From assembly GCA_035636095.1 (NCBI GenBank), contig DASPZU010000105.1, positions 1 through 64,000 on the forward strand: a stretch of DNA of 64,000 nucleotides, written 5' to 3'. The notes under the pieces were generated by a model, which saw nothing but the letters and a program-made list of their open reading frames with translations, ran no database searches and was not told where the DNA came from. Positions 25,886 through 35,008 of the stretch are shown piece after piece (the stretch's first letter is position 1; every line of letters begins with the position of its first letter). The translations under genes and the position numbers were made by a program. This DNA is from Gp7-AA10 sp035636095. GTDB taxonomy: Bacteria > Acidobacteriota > Thermoanaerobaculia > Gp7-AA8.

Positions 25886-27051
25886 AACGAATTGCCATCT
25901 TCGATACTACGCTGCGCGACGGCGAGCAGTCGCCAGGCTGCTCGATGACGCTCCAGGAGAAAGTGCGGATGGCGCGTCAGCTCGAGTCCCTCGGCGTGGA
26001 CACGATGGAGGCCGGTTTCCCCATCGCTTCGGATGGCGATTTTCATTCGGTGCGCGCCGTCGCTTCAGAATGCCGTGAGGTCGCAGTTGCGGCGCTGTCG
26101 CGCGTCAGTCGGACCGATATCGCGCGTGCCGCCGAGGCGCTCGAACCCGCTGTGCATCCGCGGATCCATCTTTTCGTCGCCACCTCCGACATTCATCTCA
26201 AATTCAAGCTTCACAAAACGCGCGAAGAAGTCCTGGAAATGGCCGGTCACGCGGTCCGTCTCGCGCGCAGTTATGTTCGTGACGTCGAGTTCTCCGCCGA
26301 GGATGCCACGCGCAGCGATGTCGACTATCTCTGCCAAGTTCTGAAGGTTGTCATGGGCGAAGGAGCAACGGTGCTCAACATCCCCGACACAGTCGGCTAC
26401 ACCACTCCGGCGGAATACGCGCAGCTCATTCGCACGATTCGCGATCGTGTCGTCGGCGATCGCCAGGTCACCATCAGCGTGCATTGCCACAACGATCTCG
26501 GTCTCGCTGTCGCGAACACGCTGGCAGCACTCGACGCCGGCGCGCAGCAGGCGGAGTGCACGATCAACGGAATCGGCGAGCGCGCCGGAAATGCGTCGCT
26601 GGAGGAGATCGTCATGGCCTGCGCCGTGCGGTCCGATCGGCTGCCGTTCACCACCAGGATCCGAACCGAACAGCTCTACCCGGCCAGTCAGCTCCTGTCG
26701 GAGATCATCGGCTTCTCGGTGCAGCCGAACAAAGCCATTGTCGGCCGCAACGCGTTCGCCCACGAAGCAGGCATCCACCAGCATGGAGTGCTGAGCAATC
26801 CGCTCTGCTACGAGATCATGACGCCGCACTCGGTCGGAGCTCCAACGACGCAAATCGTCCTCGGCAAACACTCCGGCCGTCATGCCCTGGCGCGGCGCTA
26901 CCAGGAACTGGGGACGCCGCTTTCCGGTGAGGAGCTCGATTTCGCCTACACGCGCTTCATCGCGCTCGCGGACCGGAAGAAGCATGTCTACGATCAGGAT
27001 CTGATCGCAATCGCGACGGAAGCAAAGCCCCTGGTCGTGGAGGCGGGATGA
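25882..27051 (+). CDS. leuA: 2-isopropylmalate synthase, short form without regulatory domain
   Basis: 389 residues. The HMGL-like catalytic barrel is complete: DTTLRDGEQSPGCSM, the metal-binding HCHNDLGLAVANT, and NGIGERAGNASLEE, with FAHEAGIHQHG and LGKHSGRHALARR following. Classical LeuA has about 510-520 residues with a C-terminal dimer domain that binds leucine for feedback inhibition; this protein stops near the end of the linker (KKHVYDQDLIAI). Control by leucine may therefore rest mainly on the attenuator. Citramalate or homocitrate synthase relatives are also short, but the neighbours leuBCD favour isopropylmalate synthase. Confidence 0.9.
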   Translation: MKRIAIFDTTLRDGEQSPGCSMTLQEKVRMARQLESLGVDTMEAGFPIASDGDFHSVRAVASECREVAVAALSRVSRTDIARAAEALEPAVHPRIHLFVATSDIHLKFKLHKTREEVLEMAGHAVRLARSYVRDVEFSAEDATRSDVDYLCQVLKVVMGEGATVLNIPDTVGYTTPAEYAQLIRTIRDRVVGDRQVTISVHCHNDLGLAVANTLAALDAGAQQAECTINGIGERAGNASLEEIVMACAVRSDRLPFTTRIRTEQLYPASQLLSEIIGFSVQPNKAIVGRNAFAHEAGIHQHGVLSNPLCYEIMTPHSVGAPTTQIVLGKHSGRHALARRYQELGTPLSGEELDFAYTRFIALADRKKHVYDQDLIAIATEAKPLVVEAG

Positions 27052-29519
27052 AACTGACGATCGCCGTTCTCCCGGGTGACGGAATCGGTCCGGAGGTTAC
27101 CCGGGAAGCGGTCCGCGTTATGCGAGCGATCGCCAATCGGTTCGGCCACCAGTTCACTTTCGTGGAGAAACCGATCGGCGCTGCCGCATTTAGTTCACAC
27201 GGCGCAGTGATGCCGCAGGAGACCCTGGAGGCGGCCCTCGGTGCCGATGCGGTGTTGCTCGGCGCGGTCGGCTCTCCCGATCTGGACCATCTGCCGCCCG
27301 CGGAGCGGCCCGAGGCCGCACTGCTGATGCTTCGCCGCCGCCTCGGCGGATTCGCGAATCTGCGTCCGGCGTTTTGCCACCAGGCGCTCCTCGATTGTTC
27401 GCCATTGCGTCCGGAGATCGTTCGCGGCGCGGACGTCCTGATCGTGCGCGAGCTCCTCGGCGGCATGTACTTCGGCGAGCCCCGCATGCTGTCGTCGCGC
27501 GAAGGCGTCAACACCATGCGCTATTCAGTCGAGGAGATCGAGCGCGTTGCGCGCGTGGCATTCGAAGCAGCCCGTTCGCGGCGGCACAAAGTGACCTCCG
27601 TCGACAAGGCGAATGTGCTCGAGACATCGCGCTTGTGGCGCGATGTCGTCACACGCGTCGCTGCGGAATACCCCGACGTCGATCTCGATCATCTTTATGT
27701 CGATGCCTGCGCCGCCCATCTGGTGACCAATCCGCGACGCTTCGACGTGATCCTCACCGAGAACATGTTCGGCGACATCCTTTCCGACGAAGCAGCGGGG
27801 CTGGCCGGCTCGCTCGGCATGCTCCCTTCCGCAACGCTCGGCGGGGCCGTCGACCTGTACGAGCCGATTCACGGATCCGCTCCCGATATTGCCGGTCGCA
27901 ACGTTGCTAACCCTCTTGGCGCGATCGCCTCCGCAGCCATGCTGCTGCGATACACCGCGCATCTCGAGCGAGAGGCGCAAGCGATCGAGACTGCGATCAC
28001 CAACGTTCTCTCCGGCGGTCATCGGACGCGCGACCTCGGCGGCTCGGCGACAACTTCCGACATCGCTGGCGAGATGCTGACGGCCCTCTCCCCGCGACAG
28101 CGGGGAGAGGGTGGCCCCGCGGCAGCGGGGCCGGGTGAGGGGCGTCAAACCCTTTTCGACAAGTTGTGGGACGCGCACGTCGTCTGCGAGCGCGACGACG
28201 CTCCTCCCCTCCTCTATATTGATCTTCATCTCGTCCATGAAGTGACCTCGCCCCAGGCGTTCGAAGGCCTTCGCGCCGCGGGACGGCGCGTCCGCCGGCC
28301 CGAGCGGACCATCGCCACGGTCGATCACAACGTGCCGACCACCGATCGCCGCCGCGCCATCGAGGATCCTCTGGCGGCACAGCAGATCGCAGCATTGCGT
28401 GCGAACTGCCACGAATTCGGCATCACCCTCTACGACATCGACTCCGCCGAGCAGGGAATCGTCCATGTGATCGGGCCCGATCTCGGATTGACGCAGCCGG
28501 GAATGACCATCGTCTGCGGCGACAGCCACACCAGCACTCATGGTGCATTCGGCGCACTGGCATTCGGCATCGGTACCTCCGACGTCGAGCACGTTCTGGC
28601 CACGCAATGCCTCCCGCAACCGAGACCGAAAACAATGAAGATCGAAGTCGAGGGAGCGCTGGCGGAAGGCGTGACGGCAAAGGATCTCGCTCTGGCCATC
28701 ATCGGCCGCATCGGAACGAACGGCGCCGCCGCTCACGTGATCGAATACTGCGGCGAGGTCGTGCGCGCGCTGTCGATGGAAGGGCGAATGACGCTCTGCA
28801 ATATGAGCATCGAAGCGGGAGCGCGCGCCGGGATGATCTCGCCTGATGCAACCACGTTCGCATATCTGAAGGACCGGCGCTTCGCACCACGGGATTGGGA
28901 CGCCGCTGTATCGCGTTGGCGAACGTTGCGAAGCGACGATGGCGCGGCATTCGATCGCGCCGTGACCTTCGACGCCACTGCGGTTGCTCCTCATGTGACG
29001 TGGGGAACGACGCCCGGCATGGTCGTGCCCATCACCGAGGCTGTTCCTCCGCCCCGGGATCCAGCCATGCAACGCGCGCTGGAGTACATGGCGCTCACTC
29101 CCGGCACGCCACTCGAGGAGGTCAGCATCGATCGCGTGTTCATCGGCTCGTGTACAAACGCGCGCCTCGAGGATCTTCGCGCTGCCGCGCGCGTCGCCTA
29201 CGGCTACAGCGTGGCCATGGGTGTCAAGGCCATGGTCGTACCGGGATCACAGCGAGTGAAGCGCGCGGCGGAAAAAGAAGGGCTCGACCGCGTTTTCCGC
29301 GATGCTGGTTTCGAATGGCGTGAGCCCGGCTGCTCGATGTGTCTGGGCATGAACGCCGACGTACTGCAGCCGGGCGAGCGCTGCGCGTCGACGAGCAATC
29401 GCAATTTCGAAGGACGTCAGGGGCGTGGCGGCCGCACGCATCTGGTCAGCCCGGCCATGGCGGCCGCCGCCGCGATCACAGGCCATTTCACCGATGTCCG
29501 TCGCTGGAGATTTCGATGA
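27048..29519 (+). CDS. leuB-leuC: Fused 3-isopropylmalate dehydrogenase and isopropylmalate isomerase large subunit
   Basis: 823 residues. Residues 1-344 are LeuB (LPGDGIGPEV, FGEPR, TSVDKANVLETSRLWR, DEAAGLAGSLGMLPSA, EPIHGSAPDIAG). Residues about 366-823 are LeuC (TLFDKLWDAHVV, TVDHNVPTTD, VCGDSHTSTHGAFG, the Fe-S cysteines in IGSCTNAR and GCSMCLGMN, TSNRNFEGRQG). The joint is about 20 residues encoded by an interspersed palindromic repeat. LeuB has no stop there, and LeuC has no obvious ATG of its own before TLFDKLW, unlike the ilvN-ilvC case. A physiological bifunctional protein is the simplest reading; the reactions flank 3-isopropylmalate in leucine synthesis. Confidence 0.92.
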   Translation: MKLTIAVLPGDGIGPEVTREAVRVMRAIANRFGHQFTFVEKPIGAAAFSSHGAVMPQETLEAALGADAVLLGAVGSPDLDHLPPAERPEAALLMLRRRLGGFANLRPAFCHQALLDCSPLRPEIVRGADVLIVRELLGGMYFGEPRMLSSREGVNTMRYSVEEIERVARVAFEAARSRRHKVTSVDKANVLETSRLWRDVVTRVAAEYPDVDLDHLYVDACAAHLVTNPRRFDVILTENMFGDILSDEAAGLAGSLGMLPSATLGGAVDLYEPIHGSAPDIAGRNVANPLGAIASAAMLLRYTAHLEREAQAIETAITNVLSGGHRTRDLGGSATTSDIAGEMLTALSPRQRGEGGPAAAGPGEGRQTLFDKLWDAHVVCERDDAPPLLYIDLHLVHEVTSPQAFEGLRAAGRRVRRPERTIATVDHNVPTTDRRRAIEDPLAAQQIAALRANCHEFGITLYDIDSAEQGIVHVIGPDLGLTQPGMTIVCGDSHTSTHGAFGALAFGIGTSDVEHVLATQCLPQPRPKTMKIEVEGALAEGVTAKDLALAIIGRIGTNGAAAHVIEYCGEVVRALSMEGRMTLCNMSIEAGARAGMISPDATTFAYLKDRRFAPRDWDAAVSRWRTLRSDDGAAFDRAVTFDATAVAPHVTWGTTPGMVVPITEAVPPPRDPAMQRALEYMALTPGTPLEEVSIDRVFIGSCTNARLEDLRAAARVAYGYSVAMGVKAMVVPGSQRVKRAAEKEGLDRVFRDAGFEWREPGCSMCLGMNADVLQPGERCASTSNRNFEGRQGRGGRTHLVSPAMAAAAAITGHFTDVRRWRFR
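28084..28143. repeat. Type A palindromic repeat forming the LeuB-LeuC linker
   Basis: CCTCTCCCC(GCGAC..)GGGGAGAGGGTGG, then a CCGCGG-rich hairpin, then CCGGGTGAGGGG. It is the same design as the intergenic type A copies at 15.36 kb and 51.82 kb. In frame it encodes a Gly/Pro/Arg-rich stretch (LSPRQRGEGGPAAAGPGEGR). Confidence 0.85.
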
Positions 29520-30115
29520 CCACTCCGTTTTGTATGGAGCGTGGCCTTGTCGCTCCACTGCCTTACGCAGATGTGGACACCGATCAAATCATCCCCAAAC
29601 AGTTCCTCAAGCGAATCGAGCGCCATGGCTTCGGTGAATGCCTCTTCTTCGACTGGCGCTCCGACCCCGACTTCGTCCTCAATCAGCCGCGTTATCGCGG
29701 AGCGTCGATCCTGGTCGCCGGAAAAAACTTCGGTTGTGGCTCGTCGCGAGAGCATGCCGCCTGGGCGCTCGTGGATGCCGGCTTCCGCGCAATCATCGCT
29801 CCTTCGTTCGCCGACATCTTCCTGGCCAACTGCACGAACAACGGGATCGCCGCAATCTCCTCGACCGACGACGTCGTCGGCGAGCTCACCGCTCGCGCGA
29901 AGAGCCGCGAAGGCTACCGCCTGAGCGTCGATCTCGAGCTGTGCGAGCTTCGCGACGACGAGGGGTTGGTGGCGAAATTCACTATCGACGGATTCCGCCG
30001 CAACCGCCTGCTGCGCGGCCTCGACGAGATCGGCATCACCCTTCGAGACGAATCGGCAATTGCGGCGTATGAAGGCCAAATCGCGCGCGCATCTCGCGCC
30101 GGCCAATGCGGGTGA
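29516..30115 (+). CDS. leuD: 3-isopropylmalate dehydratase small subunit
   Basis: 199 residues, usual size. It is the swivel domain partner of LeuC, here of the fused LeuB-LeuC. Seen: DVDTDQIIPKQFLK, FFDWR, GASILVAGKNFGCGSSREHAAWAL, APSFADIFLANCTNNG. The ATG overlaps the stop of leuC. The last 80 bases overlap the end of the convergent ArsR-like gene, so the operon ends here with no terminator between them. Confidence 0.95.
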   Translation: MTTPFCMERGLVAPLPYADVDTDQIIPKQFLKRIERHGFGECLFFDWRSDPDFVLNQPRYRGASILVAGKNFGCGSSREHAAWALVDAGFRAIIAPSFADIFLANCTNNGIAAISSTDDVVGELTARAKSREGYRLSVDLELCELRDDEGLVAKFTIDGFRRNRLLRGLDEIGITLRDESAIAAYEGQIARASRAGQCG

Positions 30116-30743
30116 CGCTCAACACGCGGCTATCGAGATCCTGGACGACCCACTTCCGCTTCAACGCGACTTTCAGAAGCGCGGCGCCGAGCGCGCCGCC
30201 GATGTGAGGCCGTCGCTCACTCCAATCAACACAGGAATAGGCGAAGCGACGGCGCAGAGCTCGGGTCGACGCGACGTCGATCCCGAGAGCCCCGAGTTCC
30301 TTCACTCCACGTTCGCTGAGGTCGTACGCCTCATCGCCCGTTCTCAGCCAGCCGAGCTCCTGGAGGCGATCATGAAGCGAGACAGCGACCGCACCCGCCA
30401 TGTGATCGTAGCAAGTGCGGGCCGTCCGCAGACGCGTCGGAGTGTTCGGCGTAAATCGCTCCCGAGGTCCGCCGGCAACGACCATCAGTGCCTCGATTGC
30501 CGCGGCGACGCTGCCACTTTCCAGGCTGTAGTAGCGATGTTTTCCCTGAGCGTGCACGTTCACCAGCCGCTGCTCCTTCAACCGCGCGAGATGGACGCTG
30601 GCTGTCGATGGACTCACCTCGGCGACAATCGCGAGCTCTGTGCTCGTCCGGGCATAACCGTCCATCAGGCAACAGAGCATCCGCGCGCGTGCCGGTTCGG
30701 CGATCGCCGCGGCAATTCTGGAGAGCGAGGCGTCAGCATTCAT
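30036..30743 (-). CDS. ArsR/SmtB-type winged-helix transcriptional regulator with C-terminal extension
   Basis: 235 residues. The first 90 are an ArsR-like winged helix (EPARARMLCCLMDGYARTSTELA, VSPSTASVHLARLKEQRLVNVHAQGKHRYYSL). The remaining 140 residues form a conserved-looking C-terminal domain with a Cys-His segment (RTCYDHMAGAVAVSLHDRL) and another Cys (FAYSCVDWSERRPHIGGALGAAL), longer than the usual 100-residue ArsR. Such ArsR/YczG-like regulators often control a neighbouring transporter or enzyme. It is divergent from the NIPSNAP gene, 62 bases away, a plausible target. Confidence 0.87.
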   Translation of the reverse strand: MNADASLSRIAAAIAEPARARMLCCLMDGYARTSTELAIVAEVSPSTASVHLARLKEQRLVNVHAQGKHRYYSLESGSVAAAIEALMVVAGGPRERFTPNTPTRLRTARTCYDHMAGAVAVSLHDRLQELGWLRTGDEAYDLSERGVKELGALGIDVASTRALRRRFAYSCVDWSERRPHIGGALGAALLKVALKRKWVVQDLDSRVLSVTRIGRREMRARFGLHTPQLPIRLEG

Positions 30744-30805
30744 ACTTTGATCATAAACGAAGCATGCCTGTTCGCGAACATCGATACTTCCGCGGGGAGG
30801 ACTCC

Positions 30806-31141
30806 ATGACCATCACCTGCGTCATCCGCTACGAGATCGATCCGTTCCAGCGAGAAAACTTCAGAGAGTACGCCGCGAAGTGGGGCCGCATCATTCCGCG
30901 ATGCGGAGGCCACCTGGTGGGGTATTTTCTTCCTCACGAGGGGACGAACAACGTTGCCTGGGGACTGATCGCATTCGATAGCCTGGCCTCCTATGAGGCC
31001 TATCGGGCGCGACTGAAATCCGATCCGGAATCGCGTGAGAATTTCGCGATGGCGCAGACCAAACGATTGATCCTGCGAGAGGAGCGGACGTTCGTGGAAG
31101 TCGTCGATGGGACGCTGAACGTTCCAGCCTTGGCGATCTGA
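30806..31141 (+). CDS. NIPSNAP-like ferredoxin-fold protein
   Basis: 111 residues starting at an ATG behind a clear GGGGAGG site. The sequence (CVIRYEIDPFQRENFREYAAKWGRIIPRCGGHLVGYFLP, then AFDSLASYEAYRARLKSDPE) fits the NIPSNAP branch of dimeric alpha/beta-barrel proteins, with no known reaction for most members. It is divergent from the ArsR-like regulator and may be controlled by it. Confidence 0.82.
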   Translation: MTITCVIRYEIDPFQRENFREYAAKWGRIIPRCGGHLVGYFLPHEGTNNVAWGLIAFDSLASYEAYRARLKSDPESRENFAMAQTKRLILREERTFVEVVDGTLNVPALAI

Positions 31142-31368
31142 CGATTTCGTCATCCTGACCCCGCGGAGCGGGGGAAGGATCTCTGCTCACGAGATCCTTC
31201 GCTGTCTTCGCGGCTCCGATGCCTACATACTGAATCGCCGTGCTTCGCATGGCCGCTGCTACTTCCTTTTGTTTGAAGTCAGACAACTCCAAAATTATCA
31301 GGAAGGAGCGCGCTCTCAATCTGCATTGGGCCGCCGTGTTTTCGGGACTGGAGTAGCATTTAACCGCG
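31142..31368. repeat. 227-bp gap with a CATCCTGACC-type repeat (31150-31202)
   Basis: The left part holds CATCCTGACC, a CCCCGCGGAGCGGGG hairpin, and AAGGATCTC...GAGATCCTT, an inverted repeat. It could terminate the NIPSNAP transcript, although no T-run follows. The right part, before the IPTL gene, is more AT-rich and shows no gene. Confidence 0.6.
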
Positions 31369-32145
31369 TTGAAGCCTGTCTTGCTGTTCCTCTTGCTAAC
31401 GCCCGCGAGCCTTGCTGCCAGTAACTTGACGTTGAGCTTTGGACCCCAATCCGTTGTGATCAGCGGTGTGACGCCAGGAGCGCAGGTGTATGCCTTCGGC
31501 GTCGCGATTGAATTCATGGGGTACTACAACGCCATCAACGGTTATGAAGCGCTGCTGACGGTTGCGCCGACGTCGACAACGGTCGCGTGGGATATCGGGA
31601 AGAGCGTTCCTTTGCGGTCGGTTTGGTTCGCGGTCGATCTCGCAAGCGGCGCGGACGGAGCCTCGCCAGCGCCCGGATATTTTCCCGCCGTTCGAGTGCC
31701 ATTTTCGGCAGACAACTTCGTTCGAGATGTGGCAGGACGGATCGTTGACATTCGTTACCCGGGCGATCATGCCTGGTTCGTTGTGGTGAGGCGTGGCCAT
31801 GGCGTTTGGAGAGAACTTCCGACTGATGGTGGAGGACTGGATGACGACGGCAAACAGGATGGCTTTGTGACAATGCGGATCTCACGGCTGCAACCTAAAG
31901 TCGGAACAACTGAAGCCGCGCCAGACCACCTGGAGTTTGGAGACGTCCTCTTCGTCATAAACGATTTTTCACAAAAATATAGTTTCGGAACAATCGGCGT
32001 GGATACCGCGGCCAGCATTCCGACTTTGTCGGAGTGGATGTTGACGCTGTTGGCGGTGACCCTTGCAATAATCGGATTCCTTGTTCGAAGGAACCGTGAA
32101 GCGGTCGGCCCAACTTGGAAGTTCGAAGTTCGAATGAAGAATTGA
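31369..32145 (+). CDS. Secreted protein with IPTL-CTERM sorting signal
   Basis: 258 residues with an N-terminal signal peptide (VLLFLLLTPASLAAS) and a C-terminal IPTLSEWMLTLLAVTLAIIGFLVRR: the IPTL motif, one membrane segment and an Arg cluster that define IPTL-CTERM anchors, thought to be processed by an exosortase-like enzyme. The body (about residues 20-225) resembles no enzyme I know. The start is TTG. The last 15 residues after the Arg cluster are read from an AT-richer inverted repeat, so the repeat has probably moved the stop codon. No exosortase gene is in the window. Confidence 0.78.
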   Translation: MKPVLLFLLLTPASLAASNLTLSFGPQSVVISGVTPGAQVYAFGVAIEFMGYYNAINGYEALLTVAPTSTTVAWDIGKSVPLRSVWFAVDLASGADGASPAPGYFPAVRVPFSADNFVRDVAGRIVDIRYPGDHAWFVVVRRGHGVWRELPTDGGGLDDDGKQDGFVTMRISRLQPKVGTTEAAPDHLEFGDVLFVINDFSQKYSFGTIGVDTAASIPTLSEWMLTLLAVTLAIIGFLVRRNREAVGPTWKFEVRMKN

Positions 32146-32215
32146 GAATTAACAAACCACGCGTCGCCGCGAATCCATTCTTAATTCTTAATTCGAACCT
32201 CGAACTTCGAACTTC
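32118..32215. repeat. Imperfect inverted repeat (GAAGTTCGAAGTTCGA arms)
   Basis: GAAGTTCGAAGTTCGA followed by GAATTGAGAATTAA on the left, and TTAATTCTTAATTCGAA followed by CGAACTTCGAACTTC on the right, around a GC-rich centre. It overlaps the 3' end of the IPTL-CTERM gene and could form a long hairpin between the convergent genes. Confidence 0.75.
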
Positions 32216-32267
32216 TGTTTGTGCTACCGCAGCGCCAGCACCGCCTCGAATTCCTCGGTCGGCGCCA

Positions 32268-34934
32268 TCACTTCGCTGTAGCGCTGGCCGTGTTCGACGC
32301 CGCGGAGACGTTCCCCGCTGCATCGTAGGCCTGCACGTAGTACCAGTACGTCGTCCCGGAAGTCAGGCCGGTGTTGGTGTACGACGTCGTCGCACTTGTG
32401 GCGATCTGACTGAACGGACCGCTGGAGCTCGTCGCGCGCCAGATCTGGTACCCGCTGACTCCGACGTTGTCGGTGGACGCGGTCCACGAGAGGTTGATCT
32501 TGCGCCTGCTGCCGTTGCCATTGCTGGTTGGGGTCGAGGCGACGAGATTCGCCGGCGCCGTCGGCGCGGTCGTGTCGGCAACGTTGCTGACGGTGACCGT
32601 GACGGTTGTCGAAGTGCCGATGTTACCCGCCGCGTCATAGGCTTTGGAGCTCAGATTGTGACTGCCATTCGCGCTGGCCGTCGTGTTCCAGCTCCACTGA
32701 TACGGGGAAGCGGTCGATGTGCTCTGCAAGACGTTGTCGAGATAAAACTCCACCCTGGTCACCCCGACGTTGTCCGAAGCTGACGCCGTCACTGTGGTCG
32801 TCCCGGAGACGGTCGCACCATTGGCCGGGGCGGTGATTGATGTGGTCGGCGGGGTCGTATCGGCAACGTTGCTGACGGTGACCGTGACGGTCGTGGAGGT
32901 GCCGATGTTCCCCGCTGCGTCATAGGCTTTGGAATTCAGATTGTGGCTGCCATTTGCGCTGGTGGTCGTGTTCCAGCTCCACTGATACGGCGAAGCGGTC
33001 GATGTGCTCTGCAAAACGTTGTCGAGGTAAAACTCCACTCTGGTCACGCCAACGTTGTCCGAAGCCGACGCAGTCACCGTGGTCGTCCCGGAGACGATCG
33101 CACCACTGGCCGGGGCGGTGATCGACGTGGTCGGCGGCGTGGTGTCGGGCGTGCCTCCCTGATTGATCCAGATCGGCGCAGACCAGATCCGGTCACCGGT
33201 ATTCATGGTGACGTATGCGTAATAGGTATGGTTGCCGTTCGACGGTGTGAAGGTGTAATCGAAGGGCGAGCTGGTGGCAGTGGCGATCACCGTTTCTGCG
33301 CCGTTGGTGTTCCCGGGCACCGGCTCCTTGATTTTGATCGAGGTCGCCGACTCGCCGGCGTCAGGATCCCACACCGAGATATGCAGGGTGATCGAGCCGC
33401 TGGTGGCGACCCGTCCCGCTGTGCGAATGCCACCAGAGCCCATCCAGTAGGTCGTGGCGTTGGCGTTCATGTTGTAGACGAGCTGCACGTTCGAATCTGA
33501 CGTCGCGTAGACGCGGCGCTGATGAATGGCGTCAAAGAGCGCCGCTTTCGTCAACGAGCTCGCCAGAATCACGGTCCGGTCCCGTGTGGAGGTGCCGTAG
33601 TTGGAACAGTGCACGTCGGGATCGGCAGCCGGGGCCACGTGATAGCCGGCCCCCAGGATACGGTTGAACATGTCAATCGATGTGTACGCCGCGTATTGGC
33701 TACCGTTCACCGGCTCACCCGCGTACAGCGCGCCGGTATCGGTGGCAGTTGTAGAGAAACCGGCCGCAGGCCCGGAGATCACAGCCGCGGTGTGAATGAA
33801 GTCGTCGCCGTCGGTGGTGTACTGAATGCTGTTGAAGTCGACGCCCTGCCCGGCGGCGCTCTTGGTGCCATCGGAGGGATGCATGAACTGACCGAAGGCA
33901 CCCCATGGCGATGGGTTTAGCAGAGCCGTGGTGTACATCGCAGTGTATCCGGCCGAACCGGATGCAGTGTAGACGTCGTAATAGCAAGTGCCTGGAGCGC
34001 AGGTACTGCTCGGCTCCCATCCAAACAGTTTTGGGGATTCGAAGACGCCGACGTGTCCCTCGTTGGGGAAGCCTGCATCCGGATTGCTGATGTAGCCCCA
34101 CTCCATTCCATAGATGCCGACGAAGATGCCGTTGACCGTCGCGTTCGCGGCGGCGGTGAGACCATCGTGATAGCGCTGAACGACTTGTGTCGCGCTGCAC
34201 CCGCTACAGGCGTCATTGAAAAGGTGGTTGTGATCGGCGATCCCCATAAAGTCGAGACGCGCGGTATTGCGAGCGTAGTTGTACGCTGCGACCGGATCGA
34301 AATCGCTTGGGCCGTGGATGGTCGAGGAAGCGCAGGCACTGTCGTTGGGATGTCCGCCATCGGTATATGAGGTCTGGTTGTGCAGCGTGCCGTAATAAAA
34401 GTTGTACGGAACGCCGGGATCGTGCGGAGTCTGGGACTGAGTGACGGGAACGCGGCCGCGCCTCACGGAATCGATGATCACCGGATGGGAGGTCGCTTGC
34501 CGGATCATCGCCACGCGCGGCTGGTCGTCTTCACCGATTGGCCGTACGCGTTCGCCGGCAGCTTGAATTTCGACTTCGACCGTCGCCGTATACATGCCGT
34601 TCGGCAGAAAGCGCCCGCCTTCATCGCGTCCATTCCAGGTCGGAGCGAAGAGGATGGCTTCGCCGGGCTGGAACCGCTGTCGCGCGCTGAAGCGCCTGAC
34701 TGCGTTTCCTTGTGCATCGGTGACCGTCACCAGCCAGTTCACCTGCGCCGGCATATCGAGGTCGTGAAAGACCTGCGCAACTAGGTTGGTCGATTCGACC
34801 GCCGGTGCGAAACTGCGGGGATACGGCGTGAGGGTCACCGAGCTGTCATCGTTCCACCGCGGCAGATCGGCGGCCAGCGCGGCGCTGAACAAAAGAGGGA
34901 GAGCCAGGAGGGGCACCAGTCGGACTGCGCGCAT
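32268..34934 (-). CDS. Secreted PHP-domain (CehA/McbA-like) protein with two Ig-like and one fibronectin III domain
   Basis: 888 residues from the ATG behind GGGAGG; a longer frame exists upstream but lacks a signal sequence. Signal peptide: LVPLLALPLLFSAALAA. Residues about 170-560 resemble PHP metallohydrolases of the CehA/McbA type (YYGTLHNQTSYTDGG, GIADHNHLFND, IYGMEWGYIS, FMHPSD), though the usual first motif LHxH is LHNQT, so activity is uncertain. A C-terminal tail has two near-identical 95-residue Ig-like modules (VSGTTTVTASASDNVGVTRVEFYLDN) and a fibronectin III domain (SGYQIWRATSS). It probably acts outside the cell. Substrate unknown. Confidence 0.82.
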   Translation of the reverse strand: MRAVRLVPLLALPLLFSAALAADLPRWNDDSSVTLTPYPRSFAPAVESTNLVAQVFHDLDMPAQVNWLVTVTDAQGNAVRRFSARQRFQPGEAILFAPTWNGRDEGGRFLPNGMYTATVEVEIQAAGERVRPIGEDDQPRVAMIRQATSHPVIIDSVRRGRVPVTQSQTPHDPGVPYNFYYGTLHNQTSYTDGGHPNDSACASSTIHGPSDFDPVAAYNYARNTARLDFMGIADHNHLFNDACSGCSATQVVQRYHDGLTAAANATVNGIFVGIYGMEWGYISNPDAGFPNEGHVGVFESPKLFGWEPSSTCAPGTCYYDVYTASGSAGYTAMYTTALLNPSPWGAFGQFMHPSDGTKSAAGQGVDFNSIQYTTDGDDFIHTAAVISGPAAGFSTTATDTGALYAGEPVNGSQYAAYTSIDMFNRILGAGYHVAPAADPDVHCSNYGTSTRDRTVILASSLTKAALFDAIHQRRVYATSDSNVQLVYNMNANATTYWMGSGGIRTAGRVATSGSITLHISVWDPDAGESATSIKIKEPVPGNTNGAETVIATATSSPFDYTFTPSNGNHTYYAYVTMNTGDRIWSAPIWINQGGTPDTTPPTTSITAPASGAIVSGTTTVTASASDNVGVTRVEFYLDNVLQSTSTASPYQWSWNTTTSANGSHNLNSKAYDAAGNIGTSTTVTVTVSNVADTTPPTTSITAPANGATVSGTTTVTASASDNVGVTRVEFYLDNVLQSTSTASPYQWSWNTTASANGSHNLSSKAYDAAGNIGTSTTVTVTVSNVADTTAPTAPANLVASTPTSNGNGSRRKINLSWTASTDNVGVSGYQIWRATSSSGPFSQIATSATTSYTNTGLTSGTTYWYYVQAYDAAGNVSAASNTASATAK
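32577..33150 (-). repeat. Two 285-bp tandem repeats encoding Ig-like modules
   Basis: The segment ACGTTGCTGACGGTGACCGT begins at 32581 and again at 32866. The two copies are nearly identical in bases, so the duplication is recent. Confidence 0.85.
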
Positions 34935-35008
34935 TTGATCCTCCCTGATAGATTTTGTCTGTCTGTTGATTTTAGCTCGGAACGAGATTGGACAAGCAAA
35001 AAAAATTT

